A DNA stretch of 64,000 bases from Pseudomonas synxantha (GCF_900105675.1 NZ_LT629786.1:6138001-6202000); one strand, 5' to 3'; counted from the stretch's first letter, positions 21,535 to 33,153 are shown. Notes: a model not told the origin generated them from the sequence alone. Translations and numbers: made by a program.

Positions 21535-22908
21535 TCAGAAAAAGCTCAAGCCCACGTGGAACAGTTTCTCCACGTCGCGGATATGTTTTTTATACACAAG
21601 GAACAGAATCACATGATCACCGGTGGCGATCACCGTATCGTCGTGAGCAATGATCACTTCTTCATCACGAATAATTGCGCCAATAGTGGTGCCCGGCGGC
21701 AGGCCGATATCGCGAATGGCCTTGCCGATGACTTTGCTCGACTTCGAGTCACCGTGGGCGATCGCCTCGATGGCTTCCGCCGCGCCCCGGCGCAATGAGT
21801 GCACGCTGACGATATCGCCACGGCGTACGTGGGCGAGCAAGGTGCCGATGGTGGCTAGCTGCGGGCTGATGGCGATATCGATATCGCCGCCCTGGATCAG
21901 GTCGACGTAGGCCGGGTTGTTGATGATGGTCATCACCTTCTTCGCCCCCAGCCGCTTGGCCAGCAGCGACGACATGATGTTAGCTTCGTCATCGTTGGTC
22001 AGGGCCAGGAAGATGTCGGCGTCGGCGATGTTCTCTTCCATCAGCAGGTCGCGGTCCGAGGCGCTGCCTTGCAGTACGACGGTGCTGTCGAGGGTGTCGG
22101 ATAAATGCCGACAACGCGCCGGGCTCATCTCGATGATCTTCACCTGGTAGCGGCTTTCGATGGCTTCGGCCAGACGTTCGCCAATCTGCCCACCGCCAGC
22201 GATGACAATGCGTTTGTAGCTTTCATCGAGCCTGCGCATTTCGCTCATGACGGCGCGAATATTCGCTTTGGCGGCGATGAAAAACACTTCGTCGTCGGCT
22301 TCAATCACCGTATCGCCCTGGGGCAGGATCGGCCGGTCACGACGGAAAATTGCCGCTACGCGGGTTTCTACATTCGGCATGTGTTCGCGCAGCTGGCGCA
22401 GTTGCTGGCCCACCAACGGCCCACCGTAGTAAGCCTTCACCGCCACCAATTGCGCCTTGCCTTCGGCAAAGTCGATCACCTGCAAGGCGCCCGGAATCTC
22501 GATCAGGCGCTTGATGTAGTGGGTCACTACCTGTTCCGGGCTAATCAGTACGTCGACGGGAATAGCATCGTTATCGAACAGGCCGGCGCGGGTCAGGTAG
22601 GCCGCCTCGCGCACACGGGCGATCTTGGTCGGGGTATGGAACAAGGTATGGGCCACCTGGCAGGCGACCATGTTGGTTTCGTCGCTGTTGGTCACCGCGA
22701 CCAGCATGTCGGCATCGTCGGCACCCGCCTGACGCAGCACCGTCGGAAACGATGCGCGGCCTTGCACCGTACGGATATCCAGGCGGTCGCCCAGGTTCCG
22801 CAGGCGCTCGGCATCAGTGTCGACCACGGTAATGTCGTTGGCTTCGCCGGCCAGATGTTCGGCCAGCGTGCCACCAACCTGCCCTGCCCCAAGGATGATG
22901 ATTTTCAT
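21535..22908 (-). CDS. trkA: Trk potassium uptake system, NAD-binding peripheral protein TrkA
   Basis: TrkA is the cytoplasmic regulator of the TrkH/TrkG potassium channels. Its 457 residues contain two Rossmann RCK domains, one from [20 protein letters not shown] and the other from [20 protein letters not shown]. Each is followed by a TrkA-C ligand-binding domain. The length is standard. It follows rsmB leftward across 22 bases, part of the def-fmt-rsmB-trkA gene order found in many gammaproteobacteria. TrkH is not in this window. Confidence 0.97.
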   Translation of the reverse strand: MKIIILGAGQVGGTLAEHLAGEANDITVVDTDAERLRNLGDRLDIRTVQGRASFPTVLRQAGADDADMLVAVTNSDETNMVACQVAHTLFHTPTKIARVREAAYLTRAGLFDNDAIPVDVLISPEQVVTHYIKRLIEIPGALQVIDFAEGKAQLVAVKAYYGGPLVGQQLRQLREHMPNVETRVAAIFRRDRPILPQGDTVIEADDEVFFIAAKANIRAVMSEMRRLDESYKRIVIAGGGQIGERLAEAIESRYQVKIIEMSPARCRHLSDTLDSTVVLQGSASDRDLLMEENIADADIFLALTNDDEANIMSSLLAKRLGAKKVMTIINNPAYVDLIQGGDIDIAISPQLATIGTLLAHVRRGDIVSVHSLRRGAAEAIEAIAHGDSKSSKVIGKAIRDIGLPPGTTIGAIIRDEEVIIAHDDTVIATGDHVILFLVYKKHIRDVEKLFHVGLSFF

Positions 22909-22930
22909 CCGGTCACTCCCTTAAAACCAT

Positions 22931-24241
22931 TCAGCCGCGCGCGGCGGCGATCTTGATCAGTTTGGCGTAGTAGAAACCATCGTGCCCGCCTTCCTGCGCG
23001 AGCAGTTGGCGGCCGTGGGGCTGCTTGATGCCTGCGGTAGTCGCGAGGTCAAGCTCACGCGCGCCGCTGGTGCGGGCGAGGAAGGCCTGGATGACCTCGG
23101 TATTCTCGGTGGGCAAGGTGGAGCAGGTGGCGTAAAGCAGGATGCCACCGACTTCCAGGGTAGGCCACAGTGCGTCGAGCAGTTCGCCTTGCAGCACGGC
23201 CAGGGCGGCGATGTCGTCGGGCTGGCGGGTCAGCTTGATGTCCGGGTGCCGGCGTATGACCCCGGTGGCGGAGCACGGTGCGTCCAGCAGGATGCGCTGG
23301 AACGGCTTGCCGTCCCACCAAGTGGCGGTGTCGCGGCCATCGGCGGCAATCAGTTCGGCGCTCAGGCCCAGGCGTGCGAGGTTTTCTCGTACGCGTACAA
23401 GGCGCTTGGCTTCAAGATCCACGGCCACTACACCGGCCAGGTTTTTTTCGACTTCAAGGATGTGGCACGTCTTACCGCCCGGTGCACAACAGGCGTCGAG
23501 TACACGCTGGCCGGGCGCCAAGTCGAGCAAGTCGGCGGCCAATTGCGCGGCCTCGTCCTGCACACTGATCCAGCCTTCGGCAAAGCCCGGCAGGCTGCGC
23601 ACATCGGCGGCGGCTTCCAGCACGATGCCGTCCGTGCTGTACACGCACGGGGTGGCGTTGATGGCCGCGTCGGCGAGTAATTGCAGGTACACGTCACGGC
23701 TGTGGTGGCGACGGTTGACCCGCAGGATCATCGGCGGGTGCGCGTTGTTGGCCGCGCAGATAGCCTCCCATTGCTCGGGCCAGAAGGCTTTAAGGGACTT
23801 TTGCAGCCAGCGCGGGTGGGCGGTGCGCACCACCGGATCATGTTCCAGCTCGGCCAGCAGTGCTTCGCTTTCACGCTGGGCGCGGCGCAACACGGCATTG
23901 AGCAGGGCCTTGGCCCAGGGCTTTTTAAGTTTGTCGGCGCACCCGACGGTTTCACCGATGGCTGCGTGGGCTGGTACCCGGGTGTAGAGCAATTGATAAA
24001 GGCCCACCAGCAACAGCGCCTCGACATCAGCGTCTGCCGCTTTGAACGGCTTTTGCAGCAGCTTGGCCGCCAGCGCAGACAACCGAGGCTGCCAACGGGC
24101 GGTGCCAAAGGCCAGGTCCTGGGTGAAGCCGCGGTCGCGGTCTTCGACTTTATCCAGCTGGGTTGGCAGTGAACTGTTCAGCGAAGCCTTGCCGTTGAGG
24201 ACAGCAGCGAGAGCCTTGGCGGCGGCCAGACGTGGGTTCAT
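22931..24241 (-). CDS. rsmB: 16S rRNA (cytosine-967-C5)-methyltransferase RsmB
   Basis: RsmB methylates C967 of 16S rRNA. The 436-residue protein has a NusB-like RNA-binding N-terminus ([20 protein letters not shown] to about 140) and a SAM-dependent Rossmann domain with [17 protein letters not shown]. The two family cysteines are in [17 protein letters not shown] (general catalysis) and [11 protein letters not shown] (nucleophile). It overlaps the fmt stop by four bases, so it is coupled to fmt. Confidence 0.97.
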   Translation of the reverse strand: MNPRLAAAKALAAVLNGKASLNSSLPTQLDKVEDRDRGFTQDLAFGTARWQPRLSALAAKLLQKPFKAADADVEALLLVGLYQLLYTRVPAHAAIGETVGCADKLKKPWAKALLNAVLRRAQRESEALLAELEHDPVVRTAHPRWLQKSLKAFWPEQWEAICAANNAHPPMILRVNRRHHSRDVYLQLLADAAINATPCVYSTDGIVLEAAADVRSLPGFAEGWISVQDEAAQLAADLLDLAPGQRVLDACCAPGGKTCHILEVEKNLAGVVAVDLEAKRLVRVRENLARLGLSAELIAADGRDTATWWDGKPFQRILLDAPCSATGVIRRHPDIKLTRQPDDIAALAVLQGELLDALWPTLEVGGILLYATCSTLPTENTEVIQAFLARTSGARELDLATTAGIKQPHGRQLLAQEGGHDGFYYAKLIKIAAARG

Positions 24242-25191
24242 TGAGCGGCCACCCCAAGGATTGTGCCGAGGGCAAATTTCTCACGGCGACTGTTGAACAA
24301 ATCGCTGAAATTCAGCGCTTTGCCGCCGGGCAATTGCAGGCGAGTCAGGCACAGCGCCTGTTCACCACAAGCCACCAGCAGACCATCTTTGCTGGCGCCG
24401 ATGATTTCGCCGGGAGTGCCTTTGCCGTCGGCCAAGGATGCGGCGAGTACTTTCAAGGCTTCGCCGTTGAGGCTGCTGTGGCAGATGGGCCACGGGTTGA
24501 ACGCACGCACCAGACGCTCCAACTCCACAGCGGGGCGGCTCCAGTCGATGCGCGCTTCGTCCTTGTTCAGCTTGTGGGCGTAGGTGGCCAGGCTGTCGTC
24601 CTGTATTTCACCTTCCAGGGTGCCCGCCGCGAGGCCGGCGATGGCCTGGAGCACGGCGGACGGCCCCAGCTCAGCCAGGCGGTCATGCAGGCTGCCGCCG
24701 GTGTCTTGGGCGGTGATGGGCGTGGTGACCTTGAGCAGCATCGGGCCGGTGTCCAAACCCGCCTCCATGCGCATCACGGTCACACCGCTTTCCCCATCGC
24801 CCGCTTCCACGGCGCGCTGGATAGGCGCCGCACCACGCCAGCGTGGCAACAGCGAGGCATGGCTGTTGATGCAACCCAGGCGCGGGATATCCAGCACCGC
24901 CTGTGGCAGGATCAAGCCGTAGGCCACCACCACCAGCAGGTCCGGTTTCAGCGCGGCCATTTCGGCCTGGGCCTCGGCATTACGCAGGGTCGGTGGCTGC
25001 AGCACCGGGATATTGTGCTCCAGTGCCAATTGCTTGACCGGGCTCGGCATCAGTTTTTGCCCGCGACCGGCCGGGCGATCCGGCTGGGTGTACACCGCGA
25101 CGATGTCATAAGGGCTGGCAAGCAGCGCCTTGAGGTGTTCGGCGGCGAATTCAGGGGTGCCGGCAAAAACAATGCGCAATGGCTCGGTCAT
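24238..25191 (-). CDS. fmt: Methionyl-tRNA formyltransferase
   Basis: Fmt formylates the initiator methionyl-tRNA using 10-formyltetrahydrofolate. The 317-residue protein begins [19 protein letters not shown] and has the folate/catalytic motif [18 protein letters not shown] (catalytic Asn and His in NSHASLLP), then [17 protein letters not shown] with the catalytic Asp. The C-terminal OB-like domain contacts tRNA. It is separated from def by 69 bases with a hairpin terminator, and its stop overlaps the start of rsmB. Confidence 0.97.
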   Translation of the reverse strand: MTEPLRIVFAGTPEFAAEHLKALLASPYDIVAVYTQPDRPAGRGQKLMPSPVKQLALEHNIPVLQPPTLRNAEAQAEMAALKPDLLVVVAYGLILPQAVLDIPRLGCINSHASLLPRWRGAAPIQRAVEAGDGESGVTVMRMEAGLDTGPMLLKVTTPITAQDTGGSLHDRLAELGPSAVLQAIAGLAAGTLEGEIQDDSLATYAHKLNKDEARIDWSRPAVELERLVRAFNPWPICHSSLNGEALKVLAASLADGKGTPGEIIGASKDGLLVACGEQALCLTRLQLPGGKALNFSDLFNSRREKFALGTILGVAAQ

Positions 25192-25221
25192 GGGCGTTCT
25201 CGGTTAAAAGCAGTCACAAAA

Positions 25222-25248
25222 GAAAAAGGCTTGCCGCAGCAAGCCTTT
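25222..25248 (-). terminator. Hairpin terminator between def and fmt
   Basis: On the minus strand AAAGGCTTGC / GCAAGCCTTT with a four-base loop is followed by a TTTTTCTTTT tract. It lies just after the def stop and 30 bases before the fmt start, so the two genes, often described as one operon, may be partly uncoupled here. Confidence 0.75.
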
Positions 25249-25260
25249 GGAAGAAGGGTA

Positions 25261-25767
25261 TCAAGCTTGCTGGCGATGCTTTTTTTCCAGCTTCTTCTTG
25301 ATCCGGTCACGCTTGAGCGTGGACAGGTAATCGACAAACAGCTTGCCGTTGAGGTGGTCGCATTCATGCTGGATGCATACCGCCAACAGGCCTTCGGCAA
25401 CCATTTCGAACGGCTTGCCATCACGGTCCAGGGCCTTGATCTTCACGCGCAGCGGGCGTTCGACGTTCTCGTAGAACTCCGGCACCGACAGGCAGCCTTC
25501 CTGGTATTCACCCATCTCGTCGGTCAGCGGTTCGAACTCGGGGTTGATGTATACCCGAGGCTCGCTGCGATCTTCAGACAGGTCCATGACCACGACGCGC
25601 AGGTGCACGTTGACCTGGGTGGCGGCGAGGCCGATGCCCGGGGCTTCATACATTGTTTCAAACATGTCATCGACCAACTGACGAACCTTGTCGTCCACTA
25701 CGGCCACCGGCTTGGCGATCGTGCGCAGGCGCGAGTCGGGAAATTCGAGGATGTTCAAAATAGCCAT
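25261..25767 (-). CDS. def: Peptide deformylase
   Basis: Def removes the N-formyl group from nascent proteins. All three metal-site motifs are present in the 168-residue protein: [18 protein letters not shown] (Cys ligand) and the HECDHLNG helix (two His ligands and catalytic Glu). The start at 25767 opens on [17 protein letters not shown], the family N-terminus; the frame's 38 extra upstream codons are non-homologous. It diverges from the LysM-family gene across 135 bases. This is the type 1 form with a basic tail ([14 protein letters not shown]). Confidence 0.97.
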   Translation of the reverse strand: MAILNILEFPDSRLRTIAKPVAVVDDKVRQLVDDMFETMYEAPGIGLAATQVNVHLRVVVMDLSEDRSEPRVYINPEFEPLTDEMGEYQEGCLSVPEFYENVERPLRVKIKALDRDGKPFEMVAEGLLAVCIQHECDHLNGKLFVDYLSTLKRDRIKKKLEKKHRQQA

Positions 25768-25902
25768 AAGCGTAATTGCTGCACATGTGAGGTAGAGACC
25801 AATCGGCGGTGGGATGGACCCACACGGCCGGTGTGAAACGCTCGGAAGCCGCGAAGGCCATGACATTTCACGCGAACGCACATAATAAAGGAGATTGACC
25901 CC

Positions 25903-26679
25903 ATGAGGAAATCGCTACTCGTCTTGCTGCTATGGGCCCCGCTTGCCACGGCACTGATTGCGCAGCCCACCGAGCGCCTGGGTCAGGCGCCGCAACAGGC
26001 CATCCAGCACTTCCTGCTGCATAACCGTATTCTCGATTCACCCCAGGACCTGGATAACGCACCTTACATTGTCGCAGTACAAGGCGGTCGTGTGCTGGTT
26101 TCCAACGGCGAGCGTATACATGCTCGCGGTAGCTTGGACCCGGCCCAGCCCAGCTATGGGATCTTTCGTCGGGGCAAGGCCTACATCGACCCTGACACCC
26201 AGGAGCTACTGGGAATCAACGCCAATGACATCGGCACCGCGCGCTTTTTGCTCGCCGACAACCTCACTACCTTGACGGTACAGAGGGTTACCCAGGAAAT
26301 CCGCCCGGGCGACCGTTTGCTCCGTGCCGAACCGCCTGTCGAGCTGGCCAACCTGCAAGCAGCCAAATCAGCACCCTTCATCGAAGGGCACATTATCGAT
26401 ATTCCCAGGGGCATCACTCAGTTCGGCGCGCTGGATGCCGTGACCCTGAACAAGGGACGTCGCGATGGCCTGGTAGAAGGCCAATTGCTCACGGTGATCA
26501 AGGCTGGCGCCACTGTGCGAGACGCTCTTACCGGCGTGCCGACCCGACTTCCCGATGAGCGGGCCGGCACCCTGCAGGTCTTTCGCACCTATGAAAAGCT
26601 CAGTTATGCCCTGGTGCTCAGTGCTTCACGCGCCCTGGCGATTAAGGACCGTTTTGAGACGGCTCAACAATCACAATAA
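25903..26679 (+). CDS. LysM-family envelope protein lacking the LysM domain
   Basis: The 258-residue product has a signal peptide ([20 protein letters not shown]). It then goes directly into a region rich in beta structure ([79 protein letters not shown]). That body matches, from memory, the C-terminal part of PA0020-type proteins found between def and dprA, which are about 80 residues longer because a LysM peptidoglycan-binding module (VVKGDTLWDIS type) follows the signal peptide. No such module is visible here. The junction shows no frameshift, so the loss is in frame. Function of the remaining domain is unknown; a periplasmic location is expected. Confidence 0.8.
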   Translation: MRKSLLVLLLWAPLATALIAQPTERLGQAPQQAIQHFLLHNRILDSPQDLDNAPYIVAVQGGRVLVSNGERIHARGSLDPAQPSYGIFRRGKAYIDPDTQELLGINANDIGTARFLLADNLTTLTVQRVTQEIRPGDRLLRAEPPVELANLQAAKSAPFIEGHIIDIPRGITQFGALDAVTLNKGRRDGLVEGQLLTVIKAGATVRDALTGVPTRLPDERAGTLQVFRTYEKLSYALVLSASRALAIKDRFETAQQSQ

Positions 26680-26742
26680 ATAGCCTGCTAAATAAGTTAC
26701 CAACAGAGTTATCCACAGCTTGTTCCGGTCAAGGATGATCAA

Positions 26743-27846
26743 ATGAATCCGATAAATAGTAGCGAAATCTCTCCGGCAGAACTGGAAGCCCGGCTACGCT
26801 TGCACAGGCTGCCGGAACTGGGTCCGAAGCGTTTTCATACGTTGATTGAAGCCTTCGGCTGCGCCTCCAAGGCCATCAGTGCTCCTGCCAGTGCCTGGCG
26901 TTCCCTCGGCCTGCCCGCCATCAGTGCTGATGCCCGGCGTAGCCCGCAAATTCGTGACGGCGCCAGTGAGGCGTTGACGTGGCTGGGCCACCCGGCCCAG
27001 CATTTGCTGATGTGGGACCAGCCTGACTACCCTGCACTGCTCGCCCAGATCGATGACGCGCCGCCGCTGTTATTTGTCGCGGGCAATCCAGGGATTTTGG
27101 AAAAACCCCAGTTGGCCATGGTCGGTAGTAGGCGGGCGTCGCGCCCGGGAATGGACACGGCCGCTGCGTTTTCACGCAGCCTGGCGAGCGCCGGTTTTGT
27201 CATCACCAGCGGTCTCGCATTGGGCATAGACGGCGTGGCGCATCAGGCGGCACTGGATGTGGGCGGCCATACAATCGGCGTGCTCGGCACTGGCCTGGAA
27301 AATTTTTATCCACAGCGCCATCGCAAGCTCGCGGCGGCGATGATTGCCCAGGGCAGCGCGGTGGTTTCCGAGTTTCCGCTGGATGCACCGCCTCAGGCCG
27401 GCAATTTCCCACGGCGCAATCGGATTATCAGCGGGCTCTCGCTGGGCGTCCTGGTGGTGGAAGCCAGCATGGCCAGCGGTTCGCTGATCACTGCGCGGCT
27501 GGCGGCGGAACAAGGGCGTGAGGTCTATGCGATCCCGGGTTCCATCCATCATCCCGGGGCCAAGGGCTGTCATCAGCTGATTCGCGATGGCGCAGTGCTG
27601 GTGGAAACCATCCAACACATTCTTGAAGGCTTGCGCGGTTGGCAAGCGGTGTCGCGTCCCACGCCGCTGCCGATTATTCACCCACTGGTAGCGCTTTTGC
27701 ATGCGGCGCCGCATAGCAGCGAAGCCCTGGCGATTGCCAGCGGCCGGCCTTTGTCTCAGGTGCTGGCAACCCTTATGGAACTGGAGCTGGAAGGCCAGGT
27801 GATCTGCGAAAGCGGACGCTGGCTTGCGCGTTGCCAGCTTTCGTAG
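26743..27846 (+). CDS. dprA: DNA-processing protein DprA
   Basis: DprA binds single-stranded DNA and loads RecA during natural transformation. The 367-residue protein has a SAM-like N-terminus (ELEARLRLHRLPELGPKRF) and the Rossmann core with MVGSRRASRPGMD, SGLALGIDGVAHQAAL, FPRRNRIISGLS and AIPGSIHHPGAKGCHQLI. A short winged-helix domain (about 310-367) follows. An exact DnaA box lies 26 bases upstream of the start (26709-26717) and another inside the gene (27306-27314). It follows the LysM-family gene and precedes tsaC in the same direction. Confidence 0.96.
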   Translation: MNPINSSEISPAELEARLRLHRLPELGPKRFHTLIEAFGCASKAISAPASAWRSLGLPAISADARRSPQIRDGASEALTWLGHPAQHLLMWDQPDYPALLAQIDDAPPLLFVAGNPGILEKPQLAMVGSRRASRPGMDTAAAFSRSLASAGFVITSGLALGIDGVAHQAALDVGGHTIGVLGTGLENFYPQRHRKLAAAMIAQGSAVVSEFPLDAPPQAGNFPRRNRIISGLSLGVLVVEASMASGSLITARLAAEQGREVYAIPGSIHHPGAKGCHQLIRDGAVLVETIQHILEGLRGWQAVSRPTPLPIIHPLVALLHAAPHSSEALAIASGRPLSQVLATLMELELEGQVICESGRWLARCQLS

Positions 27847-27921
27847 CCGTCAGTTCTTTGGAGCTAGGTTTTGTAACGAAGATCGGTAAACTGCCCAGAG
27901 CTTTAGTTCGGAGAGTAAAGA

Positions 27922-28479
27922 ATGGTCAACAGGTGGCGTGTGCTGGAAGCCGCACGGGAAATTCGCGCAGGCGCGGTGATTGCCTATCCGACCGAAGCGG
28001 TCTGGGGCCTGGGCTGCGACCCGTGGAATGAAGAAGCGGTGGATCGGTTGCTGGCGATCAAGAACCGATCAGTGGACAAAGGCCTGATCCTGGTGGCGGA
28101 CAATATCCGTCAGTTCGACTTTCTGTTTGAAGACTTCCCGGACACCTGGATCGAACGCATGGCCAGCACCTGGCCTGGACCTAACACCTGGCTGGTGCCC
28201 CATCAGGACTTGCTGCCGGAATGGGTCACAGGCATGCATGACACGGTGGCCTTGCGGGTCACGGACCACCCGTTGGTGCGGGACTTGTGCGCACAGGTCG
28301 GGCCGCTGATTTCCACATCGGCCAATCCTCAGGGGCGTCCGGCGGCGCGCACGCGGATTCGCGTGGAACAGTATTTCCGCGGGCAACTGGACCTGGTGTT
28401 GGGTGGAGCCCTGGGTGGGCGCAAGAACCCGAGCCTGATTCGTGACCTGGTGACGGGGGATGTGGTGCGGCCCTCCTAA
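27922..28479 (+). CDS. tsaC: Threonylcarbamoyl-AMP synthase TsaC (YrdC)
   Basis: TsaC makes threonylcarbamoyl-AMP from threonine, bicarbonate and ATP for the t6A37 modification of tRNA. The 185-residue protein shows the YrdC fold: [21 protein letters not shown] near the N-terminus, [25 protein letters not shown], and the C-terminal [16 protein letters not shown] loop. The short single-domain length is TsaC, not Sua5. A GGAGAG ribosome site precedes ATG. Confidence 0.96.
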   Translation: MVNRWRVLEAAREIRAGAVIAYPTEAVWGLGCDPWNEEAVDRLLAIKNRSVDKGLILVADNIRQFDFLFEDFPDTWIERMASTWPGPNTWLVPHQDLLPEWVTGMHDTVALRVTDHPLVRDLCAQVGPLISTSANPQGRPAARTRIRVEQYFRGQLDLVLGGALGGRKNPSLIRDLVTGDVVRPS

Positions 28480-28493
28480 GACCGAGGTGCGGC

Positions 28494-28577
28494 CATCGCG
28501 GGCAAGCCGCCTTCCACATTTTGACCGCGTTGTCATGACGGACACAGATCAAATGTGGGAGTGGGCTGCCCGCGATG
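28494..28577. repeat. Degenerate REP doublet with reversed arm order, copy 2
   Basis: Two REP-like arms (CATCGCGGGCAAGCC...CCACATTTT and AAATGTGGGAGTGGGCTGCC...GCGATG) are arranged with the ATGTGGG ends inward. That is the opposite of most doublets in the window. Several positions differ from class I. It sits between the 3' ends of the convergent tsaC and qor. Confidence 0.75.
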
Positions 28578-28583
28578 ACTCGC

Positions 28584-29561
28584 TTAAGGCAACAGGATTG
28601 TTGAGCCGGTTGTACGGCGCCCCGACAACTCCGTCTGCGCCTTGGCCGCATCCGCCAACGAAAACCGCTGGTTGATATCAATGCGCACCTTGCCGCTCTT
28701 GATCATCGAAAACAGGTCATCCGCCATCGCCTGCAAGGCCTGCGGGTTGCTGGCGTAGGTCGCCAGCGTCGGCCGGGTTACGTACAGCGAGCCTTTGGCC
28801 GACAAGATGCCCAGGTTCACGCCATCTACCGCGCCTGACGCGTTGCCAAAGCTTACGACCAAACCCCTTGGCGCCGTGCTGTCCAGAGAGGTCAGCCAGG
28901 TGTCCTTGCCGACGCCGTCGTACACCACTGGGCACTTTTTGCCGTCAGTTAATTCCAGTACGCGTTGTGCGACATTTTCCTTGCTGTAGTCGATGGTTTC
29001 CCAGGCACCGAGGGATTTGGCCAGGGCGGCCTTTTCCGGGGAGCTGACCGTACCAATCAACTTCACACCCAGGGCCTTGGCCCACTGGCAGGCCAGGGAA
29101 CCGACGCCACCGGCAGCGGCGTGAAACAGGATAGTCTCGCCGCCTTTCAGCTCGTAGGTCTGGCGCAGCAGGTACTGCACGGTCAGGCCCTTGAGCATGG
29201 CGCCGGCGGCCTGTTCAAAGCTGATGTCCTCCGGCAAGTGCACCAGGTTGGCGGCGGGCAGCACATGCAACTCGCTGTAGGCCCCCAGCGGGCCGCTGCC
29301 GTAGGCAACGCGGTCGCCGACCTTGAACTGGGTGACTTCACTGCCAACGGCATCCACCACACCGGCGCCTTCCGCGCCCAAGCCCGATGGCAGGGCGGGC
29401 GGTGCGTAGAGGCCACTGCGGAAATAGGTGTCGATGAAATTCAGGCCGATCGCCTCGTTACGCACGCGAACCTGCTGCGGGCCAGGCTCCGCCGGCGTGT
29501 AGTCCACATATTCGAGAACTTCGGGGCCGCCATGGGCGCTGAACTGGATACGTTTGGCCAT
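28584..29561 (-). CDS. qor: NADPH:quinone oxidoreductase (zinc-independent MDR family)
   Basis: The 325-residue protein belongs to the medium-chain dehydrogenase family that reduces quinones with NADPH. It has a GroES-like N-terminal domain (AKRIQFSAHGGPEVLEYVDY) and a Rossmann domain with ILFHAAAGGVGSLACQWAKA. No catalytic zinc cysteine set is seen. The start at 29561 has AGGAG upstream; an upstream ATG is unlikely. It is convergent with tsaC and divergent from hemF. The in vivo substrate is not identifiable. Confidence 0.93.
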   Translation of the reverse strand: MAKRIQFSAHGGPEVLEYVDYTPAEPGPQQVRVRNEAIGLNFIDTYFRSGLYAPPALPSGLGAEGAGVVDAVGSEVTQFKVGDRVAYGSGPLGAYSELHVLPAANLVHLPEDISFEQAAGAMLKGLTVQYLLRQTYELKGGETILFHAAAGGVGSLACQWAKALGVKLIGTVSSPEKAALAKSLGAWETIDYSKENVAQRVLELTDGKKCPVVYDGVGKDTWLTSLDSTAPRGLVVSFGNASGAVDGVNLGILSAKGSLYVTRPTLATYASNPQALQAMADDLFSMIKSGKVRIDINQRFSLADAAKAQTELSGRRTTGSTILLP

Positions 29562-29697
29562 CTGCACTTCTCCTGAGGTTGCATTCGCGTAGCCCCCTAT
29601 CCCACTCCTAAGCTTGATCTTCGTCAACTGCGACGCAACGGAATGCAGTGGTATCCTGTGCGCCCATTTGCCGCCGACGCCCAGTGGCCTCGCGTAG

Positions 29698-30653
<956 letters not shown>

Positions 30654-30654
<1 letters not shown>

Positions 30655-31472
30655 TGGATCGTTATGTCGTGTTCGGCAACCCCATCGGCCACAGCAGATC
30701 GCCGCTGATTCACCGTATGTTCGCCGAGCAGACCGGCGAACAACTGGACTACAGCACTTTGCTCGCGCCGTTGGAGGATTTCACCAATTGCGCCCTTGAG
30801 TTTTTCCAACAGGGCCGTGGCGCCAACGTCACCGTACCCTTCAAGGAAGAAGCCTACCGTCTGGCCAACACCTTGACCGAGCGTGCCCAGCGCGCCGGGG
30901 CGGTGAACACCCTGAGCAAATTGGCTGACGGCACATTGCTGGGCGACAACACCGACGGCGCCGGCCTGGTGCGCGACCTGACGGTGAACGCAGGGCTTAA
31001 CCTGCACGGCAAGCGCATCCTGTTGCTGGGTGCCGGCGGTGCCGTGCGCGGTGCACTGGAGCCGTTGCTGGCGCAGCAACCCTCATCGTTGATCATTGCC
31101 AACCGCACCGTGGAAAAGGCCGAGCTGCTCGCTAAGCTGTTCGATGACCTGGGCCCGGTGTCTGCCAGTGGTTTCGACTGGTTGCGTGAGCCGGTGGATG
31201 TGATCATCAACGCTACTTCGGCCAGCCTGGCAGGCGATGTCCCGCCGATTGCCGGCAGCCTGGTCGAACCGGGCAAGACGTTCTGCTACGACATGATGTA
31301 CGCCAAGGAACCCACCGCGTTTTGCCGTTGGGCCACGGAACACGGCGCAGCGGTGGCAATGGACGGCCTCGGCATGCTGGTGGAACAGGCGGCCGAAGCC
31401 TTCTTTCTGTGGCGCGGCGTGCGCCCGGATTCGGCGCCGGTACTGGCCGAACTGCGCCGTCAATTGGCCTGA
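30654..31472 (+). CDS. aroE: Shikimate dehydrogenase (NADP+)
   Basis: AroE reduces 3-dehydroshikimate to shikimate in aromatic amino acid synthesis. The 272-residue protein starts [20 protein letters not shown] with the substrate-binding SxS motif, has the catalytic Lys in [11 protein letters not shown] and the catalytic Asp in GDNTDGAGL. The NADP fold [10 protein letters not shown] is followed by the NRTVEK phosphate-binding segment typical of AroE rather than YdiB. The start at 30654 overlaps the hemF stop. Confidence 0.97.
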
Positions 31473-31481
31473 CACAGATCG

Positions 31482-31575
31482 AAATGTGGGAGGGGGCTTG
31501 CCCCCCGATGCTGCCTGTCAGCTCCGATATGTTGGCTGACACACCGCTATCGGGGGCAAGCCCCCTCCCACATTT
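31482..31575. repeat. REP doublet (REPIN), class I, copy 3
   Basis: Inverted arms AAATGTGGGAGGGGGCTTGC and complement, with a spacer containing the smaller GTTGGCTGACA-type stem common to these elements. It lies in the 112-base gap between the convergent aroE and the SulP gene. Confidence 0.9.
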
Positions 31576-31584
31576 TGAGCGTGT

Positions 31585-33153
31585 TCAGTCTTCGAAATGA
31601 ATGGGGCAGTTGTCGGCACCTTCCAGTTTCTTCAACTCCTCAACTACTTGCGGCCTGGCCCGGCGCAACGTCAGGCTGCGTCCCAACCCCGCCAACCGCC
31701 GCGCCTCCTGATGCAGCATCTCCACCCCGGAATAGTCGATAAAGTTGATCTGCTGCGCCTCGATCACCACCCGTTCGCCCTGCAAGCTTTGCAGCCGCAC
31801 TTGCAGGTAATGGCTCGCACCAAAAAAGATCGAGCCGCCCACTCGCAACACATCCTCCTCACCGTCGCGCCATTGCTGAACCCGTGGTTGCGAGGTGCGC
31901 TTGAGGTAGAAAAACAGCGACGCCAGCACCCCGGCATAAATGGCCGTTTGCAGTTCCAGCAGCAAGGTGGCGACACACGTCAGGCTCATCACCACGAATT
32001 CGGCGCGACTGACTCGGAATAATGCTCGAATGCCCCGGTGGTCTATCAGGCCCCAGCAAATCAGCAGGATGCTCGCCGCCATGCTCGGGATTGGGATATG
32101 GGCGATCAACGCCGCGCCAAATAATGCGAATAACGCCACCCACAGTGCCGAAAACACCCCCGCCAACGGCGAGCAGGCGCCCGCCTCGTAGCTAAGGCCC
32201 GAGCGGGTGAAGGAGCCCGCCGACAGGTAGCCGGAGAAAAATCCGCCGACGATGTTGGATAAACCCTGGGCGCGCACTTCCTGGTTGGCGTCGAGCAACT
32301 GTTGCGAGCGGGCTGACAGCGAACGGGCAATCGACAGGCTGGTCACCAACCCCAGCATCCCCACCGCTACGGCGCTGGGCAGCAAGCGCAAGACCAGGTC
32401 CAGGTCCATCGGCAACGGGCTGAACGGCGGCAGCTTGCCGATAAACGCACTGACCAATGCCACATGCCCGAACATTGCCGGCCACAGCCATGCTGCAACG
32501 CTGCCCAGGGTCAGGGCGATCAGCAGCGTTGGCCAGCGTGGCATTAGATACTTGAGCAATGCACCAGCCAGTAAAGTGCCAAGCCCCAGGGCGAGGGAAG
32601 CGTGGTCCCACTCTGCGCCATGGTCGATCAGCGCCAGCAGGCTATTGATGGCTGTGGCCTGGCTCGGCAAATCCAGCCCCATCAGATTGGGCAACTGCCC
32701 CAGGGCGATGACCACGGCCGCGCCCAGGGTGAAACCCAGCACCACCGAATGGGAGACAAAATTCACCAGCGCGCCGAAGCGCAGCAAGCCGAGCAGCCAC
32801 TGGAATACCCCGGCGAGGAAGGTCAGTAGCAGGATCAACGTGATGTAGTCCTGGGAGCCCGGCACGGCCAGGGGGCTGATGCTGGCGTAAAGCACAATGG
32901 AAATGGCCGCCGTAGGCCCGCAGATCAGGTGCCAGGACGAGCCCCACAGGCAGGCGATCAACACCGGGATGATCGCGGCATAGAGCCCGTATTCCGGTGG
33001 CAGGCCGGCGATCAGCGCGTAGGCAATCGACTGCGGCAAGGCAAGCACGGCGCCACTGAGGCCGACGATCGCATCCCGGCCGACGCTGGCGCGGGTTTGG
33101 CGCGGGAGCCAGCTGAGGAAGGGGAAGAGTGTATGGCGGTTGGGCCGGGGCAT
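31585..33153 (-). CDS. SulP-family anion transporter
   Basis: The 522-residue protein has a long polytopic membrane domain beginning LPRQTRASVGRDAIVGLSGAVLALPQSIAYALIAGLPPEYGLYAAI, the family signature, and a C-terminal cytoplasmic STAS domain (VVIEAQQINFIDYSGVEML). SulP proteins carry sulfate, bicarbonate or other anions. Its place next to the choline-sulfate cluster and the agreement with PA0029 (annotated as sulfate transporter) suggest a sulfate role, which remains inference. It and the binding-protein gene are separated by a REP doublet, so they may not share a transcript. Confidence 0.9.
   Translation of the reverse strand: MPRPNRHTLFPFLSWLPRQTRASVGRDAIVGLSGAVLALPQSIAYALIAGLPPEYGLYAAIIPVLIACLWGSSWHLICGPTAAISIVLYASISPLAVPGSQDYITLILLLTFLAGVFQWLLGLLRFGALVNFVSHSVVLGFTLGAAVVIALGQLPNLMGLDLPSQATAINSLLALIDHGAEWDHASLALGLGTLLAGALLKYLMPRWPTLLIALTLGSVAAWLWPAMFGHVALVSAFIGKLPPFSPLPMDLDLVLRLLPSAVAVGMLGLVTSLSIARSLSARSQQLLDANQEVRAQGLSNIVGGFFSGYLSAGSFTRSGLSYEAGACSPLAGVFSALWVALFALFGAALIAHIPIPSMAASILLICWGLIDHRGIRALFRVSRAEFVVMSLTCVATLLLELQTAIYAGVLASLFFYLKRTSQPRVQQWRDGEEDVLRVGGSIFFGASHYLQVRLQSLQGERVVIEAQQINFIDYSGVEMLHQEARRLAGLGRSLTLRRARPQVVEELKKLEGADNCPIHFED

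Noticed and set aside
21551..21563. CACGTGGAACA half of a parS site in trkA
   Set aside because: Only the right half matches; the left half (AAGCC) has none of the expected bases. The sequence is explained by the coded residues FHVGL.
24232..25836. Long open frame antisense to fmt and def
   Set aside because: It covers two well-identified genes and has no recognisable domain.
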